Shown here piece after piece: positions 40,606 to 49,070 of a DNA stretch of 63,230 nucleotides. Position numbers and translations under genes: made by a program. Within the stretch, counting starts at the first letter, position 1. Each line of letters starts with the position of its first letter. The notes beneath the pieces were generated by a model. It ran no database searches, was not told the DNA's origin, and worked only from the letters and a program-made list of their open reading frames with translations. The DNA is from an uncultured Rikenella sp. (GTDB taxonomy: Bacteria; Bacteroidota; Bacteroidia; Bacteroidales; Rikenellaceae): NCBI RefSeq assembly GCF_910577125.1, contig NZ_CAJTMN010000004.1, forward strand, positions 1 to 63,230, in the 5' to 3' direction.

Positions 40606-41880
40606 ATGGATTACGCAGAAAGCATTGCCTATCTGTATGCCGCCGCTCCCATGTTCCAGAGCGTCGGCAGCCGGGCCTATAAAGAGGGACTGGAGACCAC
40701 CGAAGCGCTCAACGAACTGCTCGGGAAACCGTATGAAACTTATCCCACGGTGCATGTCGCCGGAACCAACGGCAAAGGGTCTGTCTCGCAGATGCTCGCG
40801 GCCGTGTTGCGGGAGGCAGGGTATAAAGTGGGCTTGTACACCTCGCCTCACCTGCGGGATTTTCGCGAACGGATGCAGGTGGACGGGCAGATGATTCCGG
40901 AACAGGAGGTCATCGGGTTCGTCGAGCGGATGAAACCCCATATCGAACGGCTGAAACCCTCGTTTTTCGAGATTACGACCGCCATGGCCTTCGACTTTTT
41001 CCGCCGCTATGCCGTGGACATTGCCGTCGTGGAGGTCGGGATGGGCGGACGACTCGACTGTACGAACGTCATCACCCCGCTGGTGAGCGTCATCACCAAC
41101 ATCAGCTTCGACCACAGACAGTTTCTGGGGCAGACGCTGCCCGAGATCGCCGGCGAGAAGGCGGGGATTATCAAGTCCGGCGTGCCGGTCGTCGTGGGCG
41201 AGTTCCAGCCGGAGACCGCACCGACTTTCATCGCAAAGGCGCAGGAGGCGGACTCGCCCATTCTCTTTGCCGACCAGCGGTATCGCTGCGACAGGCACGA
41301 CGGGCGGATGTTCGAGGTCGAGAACCGGGGCGACGGCTACCGGTTTACCGTGCAGCTCGGGATGGAGGGCGATTACCAGCAGCGGAACCTCTGCACCGCG
41401 CTGGCCGCGCTGGATATGCTGACCGACCGGCTGCCGAGGCCGCTCACCACCAACGAAGTGCGGCGGGGGCTGGCTGCGGCGAGGGTGCCCGGGCGGTGGC
41501 AGCATATCGAAACGGCGGACGACCCGTGTCCGATTGTCTGCGACACGGGACACAACGAGGCGGGGCTGGCCTTTGTGGCGGGGCAGCTGAAAAGGCAGTC
41601 TTACGAAACGCTCTACTTCGTTTTCGGCGTTGTGGCGGATAAAGAGTTGGAGCATATTCTTCCGCTGCTGCCGCGGGAAGCGCACTACCTCTTCACGCAG
41701 GCTTCGCTGCCGCGGGCGCTGGCGGCGGAGCAGCTGGCGGAGGTCTGTCGCGCGGCGGGGTTACGGGGCGAAACGGTCGCTTCCGTACCGCAGGCGCTCG
41801 ATCGTGCGCGCGTGCTGGCCGGCCCGCGAGACCTGATCTTCGTCGGCGGCAGCACCTTCACGGTTGCAGAAGTGCTGTAA
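40606..41880 (+). CDS. folC: Bifunctional dihydrofolate/folylpolyglutamate synthase
   Basis: A 424-aa cytoplasmic ligase of the Mur family that adds glutamate to dihydropteroate or to folates using ATP. The P-loop VAGTNGKGSVSQML is near residues 48-61. The Mur-type SPHLRDFRERM, VEVGMGGRLDCTNV and ITNISFDHRQFLG follow. A C-terminal domain holds DTGHNEAG, the family's DxxHNP-like site. The length is typical of FolC. It begins 63 bp downstream of inverted cassette H. No clear -33/-7 promoter was found in this gap. ricT follows after 70 bp. Confidence 0.93.
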   Translation: MDYAESIAYLYAAAPMFQSVGSRAYKEGLETTEALNELLGKPYETYPTVHVAGTNGKGSVSQMLAAVLREAGYKVGLYTSPHLRDFRERMQVDGQMIPEQEVIGFVERMKPHIERLKPSFFEITTAMAFDFFRRYAVDIAVVEVGMGGRLDCTNVITPLVSVITNISFDHRQFLGQTLPEIAGEKAGIIKSGVPVVVGEFQPETAPTFIAKAQEADSPILFADQRYRCDRHDGRMFEVENRGDGYRFTVQLGMEGDYQQRNLCTALAALDMLTDRLPRPLTTNEVRRGLAAARVPGRWQHIETADDPCPIVCDTGHNEAGLAFVAGQLKRQSYETLYFVFGVVADKELEHILPLLPREAHYLFTQASLPRALAAEQLAEVCRAAGLRGETVASVPQALDRARVLAGPRDLIFVGGSTFTVAEVL

Positions 41881-41950
41881 TCGTCATACCTTTGTATCGA
41901 TCCGGCCTCCCGCCTCTCCGGGCAGGGGGCTTTCACAATACGCGAAGACG

Positions 41951-43426
41951 ATGACTTGTCAGAAAAATATCACCCGGGGATGCTGCTTCTCGACCGATGC
42001 CAACGGCGAGCCGACGGCGCATAACTGTCCGGGGGCCCATAAACTCGAAGTGTTCGACTGGATGGCCGACCTGCCGGATCCGCTGGCCGAAAACACCATC
42101 TATGAGGTGCAGTTCAAAAATACCCGGAAAGGATACTACTGGAACAATGCGGGAATCCCGCTCAAGGTGGGCGACATCGTCGCCGTCGAGGCCAGCCCGG
42201 GACACGATATCGGGATCGTCACCCTCACCGGCGAGCTGGTGACCCGGCAGATGAAGCGCACGGGGTTCAATCCGCAGGGGCTCGAATGCAAGAAAATCTA
42301 TCGGAAAGCCAAACCGTACGACATCGAAAAGTGGCAGGAGGCCATCGGGCTGGAGCATCCGACCATGATCCGCTCGCGGCAGATCGCCGCCGACCTGCAC
42401 CTCAACATGAAGATCGGCGATGTGGAGTATCAGGGGGATAAGCTGAAGGCCATCTTCTATTACATCGCCGACGAACGGGTCGACTTTCGCGAACTCATCA
42501 AGGTGCTGGCCGACCAGTTCCGCATCCGGGTCGAGATGCGCCAGATCGGCGCGCGGCAGGAGGCGGGACGGATCGGAGGGATTGCCCCGTGCGGACGCGA
42601 GCTCTGCTGTTCGACCTGGATGAACAGCTTCTCGTCGGTCACGATCGGGGCGGCGAGACATCAGGAGATCTCGCTCAATCCGCAAAAACTGGCCGGGCAG
42701 TGCGGAAAACTCAAATGCTGTCTCAATTACGAGCTGGACTCCTATATCGACGCCCGGCGGGCGTTTCCGAGGCTCAACGGGTCGTTGGAGGCGATGGACG
42801 GCAGCTATCATCTGGTCAAAAGCGATATCTTCAAAAAACTGATGTGGTTCAGCCCAGACCCGCACTCGACGGCGGTGATGATTCCGCTGACCACGGATCG
42901 GGTGCGGCAGATCGTGGCGATGAACCGCCGGGGCGAGAAGGTGGACAAGCTGGAGGATGCGGCGCTGCTCGCGGCGCAGCATAGCGCGCCGGCAGAGCCG
43001 GAGATCAAGAACGTGGTGGGCGAGGAGAGCATTACGCGGTTCGACCACGCGCGGAGCGGAGGACGGAAGCGTGGCGGACAGGGGCGGAACCGGGGAAACC
43101 GCGAGAACAACCGCGACCGGGGCAATAATCAGCGGGGAGACAAGACGGAAAAGGCAGAGAAATCGGAGAAATCGGGTGGCGGGCGGCCTACGGCCCGGCC
43201 CGAAGTGGCGGCGCGGAACGGCGGGGGTGACGAACGGGCGGAGGCACGACCGACAGCGAGGCCGGAACTGTTGGCCAAGGCGAATGGCGAGCAGGGCGGG
43301 GCTGCCAATAACGGCGGCAACAACGGCAATCGGGGAGGAAACAACTATCGGAACCGGAATCCGCGGCGGAGGCCGGGAAATCGCCCGCAGGGCGGAGGGA
43401 CGAACAACGGCGGACAGGGGGCCTGA
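41951..43426 (+). CDS. PSP1/RicT-like iron-sulfur protein with RG-rich tail
   Basis: A 491-aa protein. The PSP1 C-terminal domain lies about residues 100-290 and carries the RicT/YaaT Cys clusters CGRELCCSTW and AGQCGKLKCCLNYE, which in RicT bind a [4Fe-4S] cluster. In Bacillus RicT (YaaT) belongs to the Ric complex affecting RNase Y; the role in Bacteroidetes is not settled, though it regularly neighbours gldH. From about residue 365 the protein becomes disordered and rich in Arg, Gly, Asn, Glu and Lys, with repeated GNNRG/NNGGN tracts, a tail that could bind RNA. I use the ATG at 41951, since the frame upstream lacks family similarity. gldH starts 4 bp after the stop. Confidence 0.85.
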   Translation: MTCQKNITRGCCFSTDANGEPTAHNCPGAHKLEVFDWMADLPDPLAENTIYEVQFKNTRKGYYWNNAGIPLKVGDIVAVEASPGHDIGIVTLTGELVTRQMKRTGFNPQGLECKKIYRKAKPYDIEKWQEAIGLEHPTMIRSRQIAADLHLNMKIGDVEYQGDKLKAIFYYIADERVDFRELIKVLADQFRIRVEMRQIGARQEAGRIGGIAPCGRELCCSTWMNSFSSVTIGAARHQEISLNPQKLAGQCGKLKCCLNYELDSYIDARRAFPRLNGSLEAMDGSYHLVKSDIFKKLMWFSPDPHSTAVMIPLTTDRVRQIVAMNRRGEKVDKLEDAALLAAQHSAPAEPEIKNVVGEESITRFDHARSGGRKRGGQGRNRGNRENNRDRGNNQRGDKTEKAEKSEKSGGGRPTARPEVAARNGGGDERAEARPTARPELLAKANGEQGGAANNGGNNGNRGGNNYRNRNPRRRPGNRPQGGGTNNGGQGA

Positions 43427-43430
43427 CGGG

Positions 43431-43961
43431 ATGGGGCGGAAGAAGATCGGATACGGATGCGTGTTCTTCGGCCTCGTGTTGGCTTCTCTCCTAGTGGGGT
43501 GCAGCGGGGGAAAATATATGGAGATGTACGACTTGCCGCGCGAAGGATGGGGACGCGAGGAGGCGATCGTCTTCTGTTTCGAACCCGACTCGGCGGCAGG
43601 AACGAGGGGAGAACAGTGGATCGACATCTCGATCCGGTATGACGACGATTATCCGTATGCCACATTGCCGCTGGTGATAAAGGCGGTGACGCCCGACAAA
43701 CGGTTCTGGGCTGACACGGTCGAATTCGCGCTGAGGAGGCCGGCGGGGGACGGAGAGCCGGGCGAAGGGGCATATCGCAGGGCCGGAAGGCACTATTCCA
43801 ATCACAACGATATTACCCGCCGTTATCGCAGCGGGATTCGATTCGCCCAGCGGGGAGAATACGCGTTGTCGGTGCGGCAGTTGACCGGTGTGGAGCGGAT
43901 CCGGGGGATTCGATCCATCGGGGTGGTGGTGAGCGGGGCGCGGCCGGTGCGGAGACGGTGA
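43431..43961 (+). CDS. gldH: GldH-like gliding-motility lipoprotein
   Basis: A 176-aa lipoprotein (LASLLVGC lipobox, Cys at about residue 22) matching the GldH family in size and in the sequence after the lipidated Cys (EMYDLPREGW). A beta-rich domain follows (IDISIRYDDDYPYATLPLVI). In Flavobacterium GldH is required for gliding, but in gut Bacteroidales that do not glide its function is unknown. The link with the upstream RicT-like gene (4 bp) is a common Bacteroidetes arrangement and supports the assignment. The frame opens earlier, but the lipoprotein start at 43431 is clear. Confidence 0.8.
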   Translation: MGRKKIGYGCVFFGLVLASLLVGCSGGKYMEMYDLPREGWGREEAIVFCFEPDSAAGTRGEQWIDISIRYDDDYPYATLPLVIKAVTPDKRFWADTVEFALRRPAGDGEPGEGAYRRAGRHYSNHNDITRRYRSGIRFAQRGEYALSVRQLTGVERIRGIRSIGVVVSGARPVRRR

Positions 43962-43991
43962 CCGGTCTTTTTTGTGAACCTGTTTGCGAAC

Positions 43992-44735
43992 ATGGGAAAA
44001 AACAAACTCAAGAAATTCAGCGAAAATCTCACCTTTCGCTGCCTGATCCAACCGCAATTCGAAGAGATATTCCACCGCGACCATCCGCTCAAGGGGCGGT
44101 GGCGGAGCGACTTTTTCGGCAACGACCGGCCGATCGTGCTGGAACTCGGATGCGGACGCGGCGAATACACCGTCGGGCTGGCGGAGGCCGATCCCGCGGC
44201 GAACTACATCGGGGTCGATATCAAGGGGGCCCGGATGTGGCGCGGCGCCAAGACGGCTACGGAGAACCGGATGGCCAATGTGGCTTTTCTGCGGACGCGG
44301 ATCGAATTTATCGACTCCTTCTTCGCGCCGGACGAGGTGGATCAGATATGGATCACCTTTCCCGACCCGCAGATGAACAAGCGGCGGGTCGCCAAGCGGC
44401 TGACGGCGCCGGGATTTCTGGAGCGCTATGCGCGTTTCCTGAAGCCGGATGGCATTATTCACCTGAAGACCGATTCGGGACACCTGCACGCATACACCAA
44501 GGCGGTGCTGGCGGCCAATGGGATGGCGCCGACGGTCTGCTGCAACGATATTTACGGGCCGCAGGGGATTGCCGACGCCACGCTGGCGATCAAGACGGCT
44601 TACGAAACGCGCTTCCTGGCGGAGGGGCTGCCGATCACCTACCTGCAATGGGCGCCGGGGGGACGACGGGAGTTCGAGGCGCCGGATTTCCCGGCCGACG
44701 AACTGCTGGTGGGAGAAAATACGCCGGTGCGATGA
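43992..44735 (+). CDS. trmB: tRNA (guanine-N7-)-methyltransferase TrmB
   Basis: The product (247 aa) methylates G46 of tRNAs using S-adenosylmethionine. Motif I is PIVLELGCGRGEY. The conserved IGVDIKGARMWRGAK and WITFPDPQMNKRR motifs follow, the latter holding the catalytic Asp, then LTAPGFLERYARFLKPDG. I prefer the ATG at 43992 (MGKNKLKKF) to a GTG at 43974. The stop overlaps the ispH start in ATGA, so the two are translationally coupled. It lies 30 bp after gldH. Confidence 0.93.
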   Translation: MGKNKLKKFSENLTFRCLIQPQFEEIFHRDHPLKGRWRSDFFGNDRPIVLELGCGRGEYTVGLAEADPAANYIGVDIKGARMWRGAKTATENRMANVAFLRTRIEFIDSFFAPDEVDQIWITFPDPQMNKRRVAKRLTAPGFLERYARFLKPDGIIHLKTDSGHLHAYTKAVLAANGMAPTVCCNDIYGPQGIADATLAIKTAYETRFLAEGLPITYLQWAPGGRREFEAPDFPADELLVGENTPVR

Positions 44736-45631
44736 GAATTGAAATCGACGAACAATCGGGCTTCTGCTTCGGGGTCGTGAAGGCGATCACCACGGCCGAG
44801 GAGTGGCTGCGGACTAAGGAAGGGGCGGTGTGGTGTCTGGGCGACATCGTACACAACCGGGTCGAGGTGAACCGTCTGGAGCGGCTGGGGCTGCAGACGG
44901 TCGGACACGACCGGCTGCCGGAGCTGGTCGGCCGGTGCGTGCTGATCCGGGCGCACGGAGAGCCGCCGGCGACTTATGAGGCGGCGCGGCGGTACGGGAT
45001 CGAGCTGGTGGACGCCACTTGTCCGGTGGTGGCCAAGCTGCAGGAACGGGTGAGGCGGGCGTGGGAGGCGATGCGGCAGGTGGGTGGGCAGGTCGTCCTG
45101 CTCGGAAAACCGGGACATGCCGAGGTGGTGGGGCTGACGGGGCAGACGAACGAGGAGGCGATCGTCATTGAGTCGGAAGCCGATCTGGAACGGATCGATT
45201 TCGGACGGCCGATCTGCCTGCTGTCGCAGACGACGCAGAGTCTGGCGCTGTTCAATGCCATCCGGGACGAGATTCTCCGGCGTGCGGAGCGGCCCGAGGC
45301 GGTGACGGTGCATGATACCATCTGTCGGCAGGTCTCGAACCGGAATCCCCACCTGAGGGAGTTTGCGGCGCGGTTCGATGCGGTGATTTTCGTGAGCGGC
45401 TCCAAAAGTTCGAACGGGAAGGCGCTCTACGAGGTGTGCCGGGGGGCGAATCCGCGGACGTACAAGGTCGAGGAGGCGGCGGAGTTGCGGCGGGAGTGGT
45501 TCGAGGGGGTCGGTTCGGTGGGAGTGTGCGGGGCGACCTCGACGCCGAAGTGGCTGATGCAGCGGGTGGCGGATGCGATCGCCGCCTTGGCTTCGGACGG
45601 AGAGCGGGGCGCGACGACGAGAGGGGAATAG
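44732..45631 (+). CDS. ispH: 4-hydroxy-3-methylbut-2-enyl diphosphate reductase IspH
   Basis: A 299-aa [4Fe-4S] enzyme making IPP and DMAPP in the last MEP-pathway step. The three cluster-ligand cysteines fit the expected places: Cys12 in SGFCFGVVKA, the one in VDATCPVV, and the one in HDTICRQVSNRN. The HGEPP, GHAEVVGLTGQ and SKSSNG substrate-binding segments are also present. It overlaps the trmB stop by 4 bp. The tail after VADAIAALAS is slightly longer than usual. The tRNA-Cys gene follows on its own promoter. Confidence 0.94.
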   Translation: MRIEIDEQSGFCFGVVKAITTAEEWLRTKEGAVWCLGDIVHNRVEVNRLERLGLQTVGHDRLPELVGRCVLIRAHGEPPATYEAARRYGIELVDATCPVVAKLQERVRRAWEAMRQVGGQVVLLGKPGHAEVVGLTGQTNEEAIVIESEADLERIDFGRPICLLSQTTQSLALFNAIRDEILRRAERPEAVTVHDTICRQVSNRNPHLREFAARFDAVIFVSGSKSSNGKALYEVCRGANPRTYKVEEAAELRREWFEGVGSVGVCGATSTPKWLMQRVADAIAALASDGERGATTRGE

Positions 45632-45649
45632 AGGGAGCGGAGCGAAACA

Positions 45650-45681
45650 TTTGCGAATTCCGAAAAAAGAGGCTATCTTTG
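45650..45681 (+). promoter_or_regulatory. Bacteroidales-type promoter of tRNA-Cys
   Basis: TTTG at 45650-45653 and TATCTTTG at 45674-45681 with exactly 20 bp between them, an excellent match to the -33/-7 consensus, 18 bp upstream of the tRNA. Confidence 0.75.
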
Positions 45682-45699
45682 CCCTGCAATTTACAGCCG

Positions 45700-45770
45700 G
45701 GTCGGTTGGCCGAGTGGTTAGGCAGAGGTCTGCAAAACCTCGTACAGCAGTTCGAATCTGCTACCGACCT
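45700..45770 (+). tRNA. tRNA-Cys (anticodon GCA)
   Basis: Cloverleaf folds with acceptor stem GGTCGGT / ACCGACC and discriminator T. The D-loop is GGCCGAGTGGTTAGGC, the anticodon stem GAGGT-CTGCAAA-ACCTC with anticodon GCA, and the T arm CAGCAGTTCGAATCTGCT. The CCA end is not encoded. It has a promoter just upstream and a strong terminator just downstream, so it is a single-gene unit. Confidence 0.95.
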
Positions 45771-45777
45771 CATACGG

Positions 45778-45837
45778 AGAGGATTTTTAATGCGCCGGTA
45801 TATGAGGCGGGTTGAAAATCCTCTTTTCCTTTTTTCG
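45778..45837 (+). terminator. Rho-independent terminator after tRNA-Cys
   Basis: Stem AGAGGATTTT / AAAATCCTCT (45778-45787 and 45815-45824) with a long loop, followed by TTCCTTTTTT. Confidence 0.8.
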
Positions 45838-46090
45838 AAGTCTGCGACATGGGAGGGGTTTCGGTCGGTCGCGGACTCTTTCATCGGATAAAATATGCGC
45901 CCGGTGGAAATACAATAACCTCCCCGGTGGATAGGCTCTGGAAATCAGCCTGTCGCCAGGCTTATCGTGCGGGTTTAAGTAGTGTATTATATACAGTAAG
46001 AGCTTGTTTAATAGATTGTCTGATAGTATTTTGTATAGCAAATGACTATATTTGTGCGGAACCGGCCCGAGGGCTGTTGAGGAATCGCTT

Positions 46091-46792
46091 ATGGAATACA
46101 TGTATGCCCATGTGTCGATCGATTGCGTGGTGTTCGGTTTTGACGGGAGGGAGCTGAATATCCTGCTGATCGAAAAGGAGGGGACGACGGATTTGAAACT
46201 CCCCGGCAGCCTGATTTACCAGATGGAGGATACGGACAGTGCCGCTCAGCGGGTGCTGTTCGAGCTTACCGGTATCCGGAGGATGAGCCTCAAGCAGTTC
46301 CGGTGTTTCAGCTCGCCCGACCGGACGGCGGATGTGCGGGATGTGGCGTGGCTCGAATCGACGTACGGACATCCGGTCGGACGGCTCATCACGATCGCCT
46401 ACCTGTCGCTCTGCAAGATCAACCGGACGCTGAGCGCTGCGGCGCACAGCAGCGGAGCCCGGTGGTGTCCGGTCAGCGGCGTGCCTGTCATGCCGTTCGA
46501 CCACAACCGCATCGTCGAGGAGTCGCTCGGTGAGATCCGCCAGTGGATCGAGACGGAACCGGCCATGCTTTTCGAACTGCTGCCCTCGAAATTCACGCTC
46601 TCGGAGTTGCGCGGACTGTATCAGGCCATTTACCGCAAACGGTTCGATATCCGGAATTTTTGCAAGAAAGTCGCCCGGATGGCCTATGTCGTGCGGCTCG
46701 ACGAGAAGCAGACCGACGTCGCGCATCGCGCGGCACATTACTATAAATTCGACCGGATCGCTTATAACCGAACCCGCCGGGCGGTCGAATGA
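46091..46792 (+). CDS. Nudix-domain transcriptional regulator (NrtR/AraR-like)
   Basis: A 233-aa regulator. A Nudix fold at about residues 5-140 has lost the catalytic box (the GX5EX7REUXEEXGU region reads GSLIYQMEDTDSAAQRVLFE), so it should bind a ligand rather than hydrolyse it. The C-terminal winged-helix part (LPSKFTLSELRGLYQAIYRK.. FDIRNFCKKV) is typical of NrtR/AraR-type repressors. In Bacteroides a member of this family controls arabinose use. The gene sits at the head of a block of sugar-degrading enzymes and is followed 23 bp later by the GH3 gene, so it probably regulates this locus. TATATTTG at 46047-46054 may be its -7 element. Confidence 0.85.
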   Translation: MEYMYAHVSIDCVVFGFDGRELNILLIEKEGTTDLKLPGSLIYQMEDTDSAAQRVLFELTGIRRMSLKQFRCFSSPDRTADVRDVAWLESTYGHPVGRLITIAYLSLCKINRTLSAAAHSSGARWCPVSGVPVMPFDHNRIVEESLGEIRQWIETEPAMLFELLPSKFTLSELRGLYQAIYRKRFDIRNFCKKVARMAYVVRLDEKQTDVAHRAAHYYKFDRIAYNRTRRAVE

Positions 46793-46815
46793 TCTGATTT
46801 TGAATGCATTTCAGT

Positions 46816-49053
46816 ATGAAAGCCGTTTTATTGATCTTTACGCTGGGCCTTGGCTGTCTGCGGGGGCTGGCCACAGGCGACCCGCGTCTGTATGTCGACC
46901 CGCGGGTCGATTCGCTGATCGCCCGGATGACGCTTCCGGAGAAGATTTCCCAGATGATGCACGCCAGTCCGGCCATTCCGAGGCTCGGCATTCCGGCCTA
47001 CAACTGGTGGAACGAGTGCCTGCACGGCGTGGGACGGTCGGGCGATCGGGTGACGGTCTTTCCGCAGGCGATCGGGCTGGCGGCCACCTTCAATCCCGAG
47101 GCGTTGGAGCGGACGGCGGGGATGATCGCCGACGAGGCCCGCGCCATTTATAACCGGGCCAAAGGGACTCCCGACGAGGGGAAACAGTACAAAGGGCTGA
47201 CCTTCTGGACACCGAATGTCAACATCTTCCGCGATCCCCGCTGGGGCAGGGGGCAGGAGACCTACGGAGAGGATCCCTGGCTGACCGGCCGGATGGGGAG
47301 CGCGATGGTGCGGGGGTTGCAGGGCGACGATCCGCGTTACTTCAAGGCCTCGGCGTGTGCCAAACACTATGCGGTGCATAGCGGGCCGGAGCCGGAACGC
47401 CATGCGTTCGATGCCCGGGTGAGCGCTTACGACCTGTGGGATACCTATCTGCCCGCTTTCCGCACGCTGGTGCGCGAGGCGGGGGTGTCGGGCGTCATGT
47501 GCGCCTATAACCGCTACGAGGGGCAGCCCTGCTGCGGCAGCGACAAGCTGATGCGGCTGATTCTGACCTACGAATGGGGCTTCGAGGGGTATGTCACTTC
47601 GGACTGCTGGGGGATCAGCGATTTCCACAAGTATCACGGAACGCATCCGGATGCGGCGACGGCGGCGGCAGATGCCGTGCTGCACGGGACGGATCTCGAA
47701 TGCGGGAACGATTATGCGTCGCTCATGGAGGCGGTGGAGCGGGGGCTGATTACCGAGGAGCAGATCGATCTGTCGCTGCGGCGGCTCTTTATGATCCGCT
47801 TCCGGCTCGGTCAGTTCGAACCGGTGGGGCGGGTGCCGTATGACACGATTCCCGGTTCGGTGATCTCGTCGCCGGAACACCGGGCACAGGCGTTGGAGAT
47901 GGCGCGGCAGTCGATGGTGCTGCTGCGGAACGAGGGCGTGTTGCCCTTCCGGCCGGGACGAATCAGGACGGTGGCCCTGCTGGGGCCGAATGCCGACAAC
48001 GGAACGACGCAACTGGGCAATTACAACGGGATTCCGGTGGAGAACGTTACGTTGCGGATGGCGCTGGAGCGCGAACCGGGCCTGCGGGTGATCTACTATC
48101 CGGCGACGGACTTCACCGGGCCGCTGGCGGAGGGGCCGACGGTGGAGGAGGTGTTGGAGGCGATTGCCGGGGTCGATGCGGTGATCTTTGCCGGCGGGAT
48201 TTCGCCCCTCCTGGAGGGCGAGGCGGGAGATGCCGGGAATGACGATATCAAGGGATTCCTCGGCGGCGACCGCAGCCGCATCGAGCTTCCGGCGGTGCAG
48301 ACGGAGTGGATGAAGCGGCTCAGGGGGCTGGGCAAACCGCTGATCTTCGTGAATATGTCGGGCAGCGCGGTGGCCTTCCCGTGGGAGGCGGAGCATGCCG
48401 ATGCGATCATTCAGGCGTGGTACGGCGGGCAGGAGACGGGCACGGCGCTGGCGGATATCCTCTTCGGGCGGTACAATCCGTCGGGCCGGCTGCCGGTCAC
48501 GTTCTACCGCTCGACGGACGACCTGCCGGATTTCCGGGATTATCGGATGGAGGGCCGCACGTATCGCTATTTCGACGGAGAGGTGCTCTATCCGTTCGGC
48601 TATGGGCTGAGTTACGACAGGTATGCTTATTCCGCGCGGCGGATGCCCGATGCCGTTGAGGTCGGAGACTCCGTACGGGTGAGCATCGAGGTGCGCAACC
48701 GCGGACGACGGGGCGGCGAGGAGGTCGTACAGCTCTATGTCTCGCGGCGGGGGATGGTCTCCGGACGGCAGCCGATCTGTTCGCTGGCAGGGGTATGGCG
48801 GGTTCGGCTCGAACCGGGCGAACGGCGGGTGGTGAACTTTGCCGTGGCGCCGGAACAGCTCGGCGGGGTCGATGAGCGGGGGAATAGGGTGGTGATGCCG
48901 GGGCGGGTGCGCATCTGGGTCGGCGGGCGGACGCCGAATGCGGGTGCGGCGCGGTTCGGAGAGGAACCGGTGGCCGGCGAGGTGGTGCTGACCGGCGAAC
49001 CGATACGGTTCGACCATGCCGGAAACCCGATCGAGACGGATAATCGAAAGTAA
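46816..49053 (+). CDS. GH3 beta-glycosidase (beta-xylosidase-like), secreted
   Basis: A 745-aa periplasmic glycoside hydrolase with a signal peptide MKAVLLIFTLGLGCLRGLATG. The GH3 N-terminal barrel (about 30-350) has the nucleophile Asp263 in YVTSDCWG, together with KHYAVHSGPE and NVNIFRDPRWGRGQETYGED, typical of the beta-xylosidase/beta-glucosidase subgroup. The GH3 C-terminal domain (about 370-600) has AWYGGQETGTALADILFGRYNPSGRLPVTF, and a fibronectin-III-like domain ends the protein. Substrate linkage cannot be fixed; xylosidase or arabinofuranosidase is the best guess given the regulator. A start at 46804 is also possible. Confidence 0.9.
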   Translation: MKAVLLIFTLGLGCLRGLATGDPRLYVDPRVDSLIARMTLPEKISQMMHASPAIPRLGIPAYNWWNECLHGVGRSGDRVTVFPQAIGLAATFNPEALERTAGMIADEARAIYNRAKGTPDEGKQYKGLTFWTPNVNIFRDPRWGRGQETYGEDPWLTGRMGSAMVRGLQGDDPRYFKASACAKHYAVHSGPEPERHAFDARVSAYDLWDTYLPAFRTLVREAGVSGVMCAYNRYEGQPCCGSDKLMRLILTYEWGFEGYVTSDCWGISDFHKYHGTHPDAATAAADAVLHGTDLECGNDYASLMEAVERGLITEEQIDLSLRRLFMIRFRLGQFEPVGRVPYDTIPGSVISSPEHRAQALEMARQSMVLLRNEGVLPFRPGRIRTVALLGPNADNGTTQLGNYNGIPVENVTLRMALEREPGLRVIYYPATDFTGPLAEGPTVEEVLEAIAGVDAVIFAGGISPLLEGEAGDAGNDDIKGFLGGDRSRIELPAVQTEWMKRLRGLGKPLIFVNMSGSAVAFPWEAEHADAIIQAWYGGQETGTALADILFGRYNPSGRLPVTFYRSTDDLPDFRDYRMEGRTYRYFDGEVLYPFGYGLSYDRYAYSARRMPDAVEVGDSVRVSIEVRNRGRRGGEEVVQLYVSRRGMVSGRQPICSLAGVWRVRLEPGERRVVNFAVAPEQLGGVDERGNRVVMPGRVRIWVGGRTPNAGAARFGEEPVAGEVVLTGEPIRFDHAGNPIETDNRK

Positions 49054-49070
49054 ATATAATCAAGAAGGAA

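Noticed and set aside
45849..46090. Short open frames between tRNA-Cys and the regulator
   Set aside because: They overlap the terminator and promoter region and show no protein character.
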